64,000 nucleotides of DNA from Neolentinus lepideus HHB14362 ss-1 (Eukaryota > Basidiomycota > Agaricomycetes > Gloeophyllales > Gloeophyllaceae), in the NCBI GenBank assembly GCA_001632425.1, contig KV425632.1:34601-98600 (forward strand), written 5' to 3'. Positions 63,347 to 64,000 of this stretch are shown one piece after another. The translations under genes were made by a program, and so were the position numbers. How positions within the stretch are numbered: position 1 is the stretch's first letter; each line of letters starts with the position of its first letter. The notes below the pieces were generated by a model that saw only the letters and a program-made list of their open reading frames with translations, searched no databases and was not told where the DNA came from.

Positions 63347-63806
63347 TTGGTGGATCCTTTCACAGTGAATAAAGAGTCCCCGAACCATGAAGAGGACAGT
63401 CCATTCAACTCTGACTGGGTCACAGTCATCATAGAGGCATCCAACACTCCCAATGCATTCCATATCTCATCTTTATGCAAAATCAACTTAGACAAAAGTG
63501 TGAGCGAGCTCCCAGATGGACTCCTCCACTCCATATACCTTTCTGCTTGCGACTCTCCATCCATCTCTCAGGTCCTTATGCAGTCATTGGGTGCTTATTG
63601 GGTTCCAACTCCAGAAAATATCAAAAACACAAAAACATTCCGCTGACTCTCTAGTGTCAGTCCTAGCAGCAATGAAAAAGAAGTACAAACCAGTAGCACA
63701 GAAGGTGTGTGCGGTTCTGGCAACACTACCCAAGGAGTATTGCATCATACAAAACATCACTGGCGACCCACTAGCAGACATGCTGACTCTCAGCCCAACC
63801 CCATAA
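63347..63806 (+). pseudogene. Gypsy-G pol linker upstream of RT, broken
   Basis: Two frames: 63347-63646 (weakly conserved) and the end of 63516-63806, which reads KKYKPVAQKV, LATLPKEY, GDPLADM, the typical stretch between protease and RT in mushroom Gypsy elements. A stop (TAA) ends it at 63806. RT itself is not within the readable part of the window. Confidence 0.7.
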
Positions 63807-64000
63807 GCATTCAAACCTCACCTAATGCTGTAGTATTAATGTATTACATGTCTAAAATTTTAACAAACCCTTATGCAATATGCAGTAATGTTTTAAGTGT
63901 AATGTATTAATGCCCCGGGCTGGGTTTGAATTGGACTGCCCGGCACCCAGGCATCAAGATCTCAATCGGGTTTGGATGTCAAGTGTGGGAAAAAGGCTGC

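Larger units (their letters stand above)
58196..64000 (+). mobile_element. Gypsy-G: 5' portion of a Ty3/gypsy element, runs off the window
   Basis: 5' LTR 58196-59510, then TTTTGGAGCCCACTG (primer-binding region), gag, a retropepsin-like region, and the linker towards RT. A solo LTR of the same family sits in the leader/gag. The bases before the LTR are ACAC (58192-58195), presumably the target duplication; the right end is outside the window. After about 63810 the sequence becomes AT-rich and unreadable, perhaps another insertion. Confidence 0.88.

Overview
This window comes from a filamentous basidiomycete, most likely an Agaricomycete. Genes are split by many short GT-AG introns (mostly 46-80 nt). 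The house-keeping proteins are fungal in type. Between the genes lie dense, mutually nested Copia and Gypsy LTR retrotransposons of the kinds common in mushroom-forming fungi. There is one assembly gap (20499-20743).

Layout. (1) 2-3639: a repeat element with two 1.24-kb direct repeats. (2) 4426-19814: a gene island holding a membrane-anchored SGNH/PC-esterase-like protein (-), PEX1 (+, 19 exons), a SPA2-type polarisome scaffold (-, 8 exons), an unresolved coding region (-), and a BUD4/anillin-like bud-site protein (+, 8 exons). (3) 20370-40724: a non-autonomous CACTA-type element, a broken gene of a fungal family with an ExK nuclease-like motif, a 12.2-kb Copia element (Copia-B) carrying four nested layers including a 2.5-kb palindrome, and a gag-only Copia (Copia-C) with a miniature LTR element inside its gag. 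(4) 40897-44618: an SPT21/Ams2 N-terminal-domain protein (+, 4 exons) whose start lies only 172 bp from a retrotransposon LTR. (5) 45295-46316: a small multi-exon hypothetical gene (-) in repeat-rich surroundings. (6) 47953-64000: Copia-A with 324-bp LTRs and two nested solo LTRs, remains of a second Copia (Copia-E), and a Gypsy element (Gypsy-G) that runs off the window end and carries a solo LTR of its own family.

How the genes relate. PEX1 is a peroxisome-biogenesis ATPase. SPA2 and BUD4 both act in polarised growth and septum/bud-site organisation and lie head-to-head about 2 kb apart. The SPT21-like protein is expected to act in histone-gene transcription. The retroelements are decayed: several premature stops are TGA at positions that in related elements are usually arginine, consistent with CGA to TGA change at CpG. 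Exon models were joined by hand by requiring GT-AG borders and an unbroken frame; each resolved gene sums to a whole number of codons. The clearest unusual structures are the nested LTR family with an xCAx target pattern, the large palindrome inside a TIR element, the tRNA-like A/B-box sequence in Copia-A LTRs, and the LTR beside the SPT21-like gene.
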